The translations under genes and the position numbers were made by a program. This document shows, piece by piece, positions 4,751 through 6,072 of a stretch of 6,072 bases of DNA. The DNA is from Oscillospiraceae bacterium (GTDB lineage: Bacteria; Bacillota; Clostridia; Oscillospirales; Ruminococcaceae), in assembly GCA_018110855.1 (NCBI GenBank), contig JAGBFZ010000407.1, positions 1 to 6,072 of the forward strand. The letters are read 5' to 3'. The notes beneath the pieces were generated by a model. The model did not search any database, was not told where the DNA came from, and was given only the letters and a program-made list of their open reading frames with translations. Positions within the stretch are counted from its first letter, which is position 1; the number at the start of each line of letters is the position of its first letter.

Positions 4751-4786
4751 ATTATAATTATATCACAGGGAAATAGTGCCATTCAA
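4751..4786 (-). promoter_or_regulatory. Candidate late-operon promoter over the 3' end of the regulator gene
   Basis: On the minus strand, TTGAAT (4786-4781) and TATAAT (4762-4757) are 18 bases apart, with TGA before the -10 (extended -10). A second TATAAT lies at 4756-4751. It overlaps the stop codon of the regulator gene and would give an RNA starting near 4750-4744 that reads into HNH and the terminase gene. The -35 matches 4 of 6 consensus bases. It is a reasonable place for the upstream regulator to act. Confidence 0.5.
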
Positions 4787-5197
4787 TGCCATTGTGTGTA
4801 AAGCAGCTCCGTGAATTTTATAAACGTGACGGAGATTATAATTCATCACATAAGCAATATCCTCCCACTCCTGCCCGATTATGTATCTGCGGGTAAGAAC
4901 CTCACGCTGAATGGGATCGGGCACCGACCTAATCATACTCTCAGCTCTCTTGTGTGCTCTCATCATCTCCAAGAGTTGCTTGTCCTTTTCTGTCTCGTAA
5001 TCGGCAAGCATACAGTACGCATTTTCCACAGGGTTACCTCTCGATTCGTGAACGCTGCCATCCGAGCCGTAACGGACCGACTTGCCGCCGATAAGGTCCT
5101 GCCTTAGCGCATTGAATTTATCCTTTGCCAGGCGGTAAGCCTTTTGCGCCTGCCGGGCTTTCTTCAGCTCGGCTTTTATTTCATCCATTGTTCTCAT
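4763..5197 (-). CDS. Phage late-gene regulator with sigma-region-4-like HTH
   Basis: The 144-aa product is read from the ATG at 5197, chosen because AGAGGGAT lies just upstream; an in-frame ATG at 5248 has no ribosome site. Residues 5-40 form a charged coiled-coil-like helix (DEIKAELKKARQAQKAYRLA), followed by a linker with VRYGSDGSVHES. Residues 92-135 (VPDPIQREVLTRRYIIGQ, then EWEDIAYVMNYNLRHVYKIHG) have the spacing of a sigma-70 region-4-like helix-turn-helix, with WEDIA as the first helix and the NLRHVYKIHGAAL recognition helix. This fits small ArpU/RinA/DUF1492-type activators that switch on the packaging and head operon and are encoded directly upstream of it, as here. The closest family name is uncertain. 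It is divergent from the plus-strand gene at 5275, with a 77-base gap. Confidence 0.78.
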   Translation of the reverse strand: MRTMDEIKAELKKARQAQKAYRLAKDKFNALRQDLIGGKSVRYGSDGSVHESRGNPVENAYCMLADYETEKDKQLLEMMRAHKRAESMIRSVPDPIQREVLTRRYIIGQEWEDIAYVMNYNLRHVYKIHGAALHTMALNGTISL

Positions 5198-5213
5198 CTT
5201 ATCCCTCTTTATC

Positions 5214-5242
5214 TTGACTATTTTTATAATGTGTGATATAAT
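5214..5242 (+). promoter_or_regulatory. Near-consensus sigma-A promoter for the SEC-C/YkgJ-type gene
   Basis: TTGACT (5214-5219) and TATAAT (5237-5242) are exactly 17 bases apart, with TGA before the -10. Transcription would start near 5249, giving a short leader of about 26 bases that carries GGAGG (5261-5265) 9 bases before the ATG at 5275. Strong, probably constitutive expression is inferred, as for a moron-like gene. Confidence 0.85.
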
Positions 5243-5274
5243 TCCCATAAATATTGCATAGGAGGCGTATCAAA

Positions 5275-6018
5275 ATGTGTGTGATTTTTCCTTTTGAAAA
5301 ATGTCCCTGTGGAAGTGGTAAAAGATATATTGGCTGCTGCTTTAAACAAAACCATATATATCAAAAAATATCACTACCTCAAGGAGCAAAAACCAAATAC
5401 AAAAAAATTGTGATTGATAAGACACTGTATATCGAATATCTTGAAAAAATTAATGGTTTTTTTGATTTCCATATTCAGCGAAATTATCAGATTTGTATGA
5501 AAGATTATCCTAATCTGTTATATTACATTGATAAACTTTCTGAACTGTACATTCCATATATCGATTGCCATAAAGGCTGTGACTATTGCTGCCATATGGC
5601 GGTTGCTGTGAGTGAATTTGAAGCTGACTTCATTAAGCAATATATAAATAGCAACTGGACAACTGAGCAGAAGGAAAATTTTTCTTCCAAGATTCAAGAT
5701 TTAAAGAAAACTCATGAAGAAATATTTGAATCTGATTACATTTTAACTGATAGCAAGAATCAGAATCGTGTTCCTTGTATTTTTCTTGAAAAAAAATGCT
5801 GTTCAATATATTCAGCTCGTCCTGCTATTTGCCGTACATACTTATCTTTTTCTCCATCTGAGATATGCAAAGAAGTACAATTCGGTTCCAATGGTATGAG
5901 GAATGTTGAAGGCGATACAGCTAATGATTTTAGAGATAAATTATATGATTTTTATTTTTCGCATTCAAAATATACTTATGGTCATTATCATTTGGCTTTT
6001 TGGTTCCGGAATTTTTAA
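5275..6018 (+). CDS. SEC-C and YkgJ-type cysteine-cluster protein
   Basis: The product has 247 aa. The ATG at 5275 is preferred because GGAGG lies 9 bases before it; an in-frame ATG at 5254 lies upstream of that site and would put it inside the gene. Residues 10-22 (CPCGSGKRYIGCC) are a SEC-C zinc-binding motif, best known at the C-terminus of SecA. A middle helical, aromatic-rich segment follows. Residues 98-106 (CHKGCDYCC), then VPCIFLEKKCCSIYSARPAICRTY (C168, C175, C176, C186) are the two halves of the YkgJ-type cysteine cluster (CxxxCxxCC and PCxFL..CxIY..RPxxCRxY), which may hold zinc or an Fe-S cluster. No signal peptide or membrane segment is seen. The role is unknown. It is much AT-richer than the phage structural genes, transcribed the other way, and has its own promoter, which suggests separately acquired cargo. 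Confidence 0.85.
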   Translation: MCVIFPFEKCPCGSGKRYIGCCFKQNHIYQKISLPQGAKTKYKKIVIDKTLYIEYLEKINGFFDFHIQRNYQICMKDYPNLLYYIDKLSELYIPYIDCHKGCDYCCHMAVAVSEFEADFIKQYINSNWTTEQKENFSSKIQDLKKTHEEIFESDYILTDSKNQNRVPCIFLEKKCCSIYSARPAICRTYLSFSPSEICKEVQFGSNGMRNVEGDTANDFRDKLYDFYFSHSKYTYGHYHLAFWFRNF

Positions 6019-6024
6019 TGATTG

Positions 6025-6049
6025 TTCGTTCGAATTTCGGACGAACGAA
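6025..6049 (+). terminator. Hairpin after the SEC-C/YkgJ gene (possible terminator or operator)
   Basis: TTCGTTCG (6025-6032) is perfectly complementary to CGAACGAA (6042-6049) with a 9-base loop, starting 6 bases after the stop codon. On the plus strand it is followed by AAAATTATA rather than a U-tract, so it is a poor intrinsic terminator in that direction. On the minus strand the preceding base run is T-rich. Location favours a transcript end structure; a protein-binding site is the alternative. Confidence 0.4.
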
Positions 6050-6072
6050 AATTATATACTCATGTGCAAAAT

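Noticed and set aside
6025..6049. LexA/SOS box
   Set aside because: The half-sites are arranged as GTTCG then CGAAC, the reverse of the Gram-positive LexA operator order (CGAAC-n4-GTTCG), and the spacing is too long.

Overview
The window looks like part of a prophage, or prophage-derived element, in a low-to-moderate GC Firmicute, most likely a gut or rumen Clostridia (Ruminococcus/Eubacterium type). The reasons are strong GGAGG-type ribosome sites, TTG/GTG starts, consensus sigma-A promoters, and a head module with typical Firmicute prophage proteins. No host chromosome gene, tRNA, integrase or attachment site is visible, so the exact host is an inference.

Layout, read in the direction of phage transcription (minus strand, from high to low coordinates): a small coiled-coil/HTH sigma-region-4-like late regulator (5197-4763); a candidate late promoter over its 3' end and a 219-bp untranslated leader with overlapping hairpins; an HNH endonuclease (4543-4166); a P27-type terminase small subunit (4092-3622); an AT-richer block with two accessory cassettes (about 3635-1836); then an HK97-fold major capsid protein (1694-558), a 64-aa small protein (542-348), a gp6-like head-tail connector (400-116) and the start of a head-tail adaptor/head-closure protein that leaves the window. 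On the plus strand, divergent from the regulator, a near-consensus promoter drives a cysteine-rich SEC-C + YkgJ-type protein (5275-6018).

The part worth attention is 1836-3635. Terminase large subunit, portal and prohead protease normally lie between the small terminase subunit and the capsid gene, and all three are absent here. In their place are two units of the same design. Each has a 126-bp leader (122/126 identical between the copies), then an unrelated effector-like domain (JAB/MPN metalloprotease-like in one, GNAT-like acetyltransferase in the other), then a small gene (43 or 59 aa) with a strong ribosome site, then an intrinsic terminator with the same core. Both leaders are in frame with the effector, and each also contains a perfect TTGACA / extended TG-n-TATAAT promoter within its coding sequence. 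The two copies diverge right at the -10 box. This fits moron-like, exchangeable cassettes that share a promoter-bearing leader and terminator but differ in payload. The mechanism, the function of the small genes, and whether the missing packaging genes reflect a real deletion or a repeat-mediated assembly join cannot be settled from the sequence alone.
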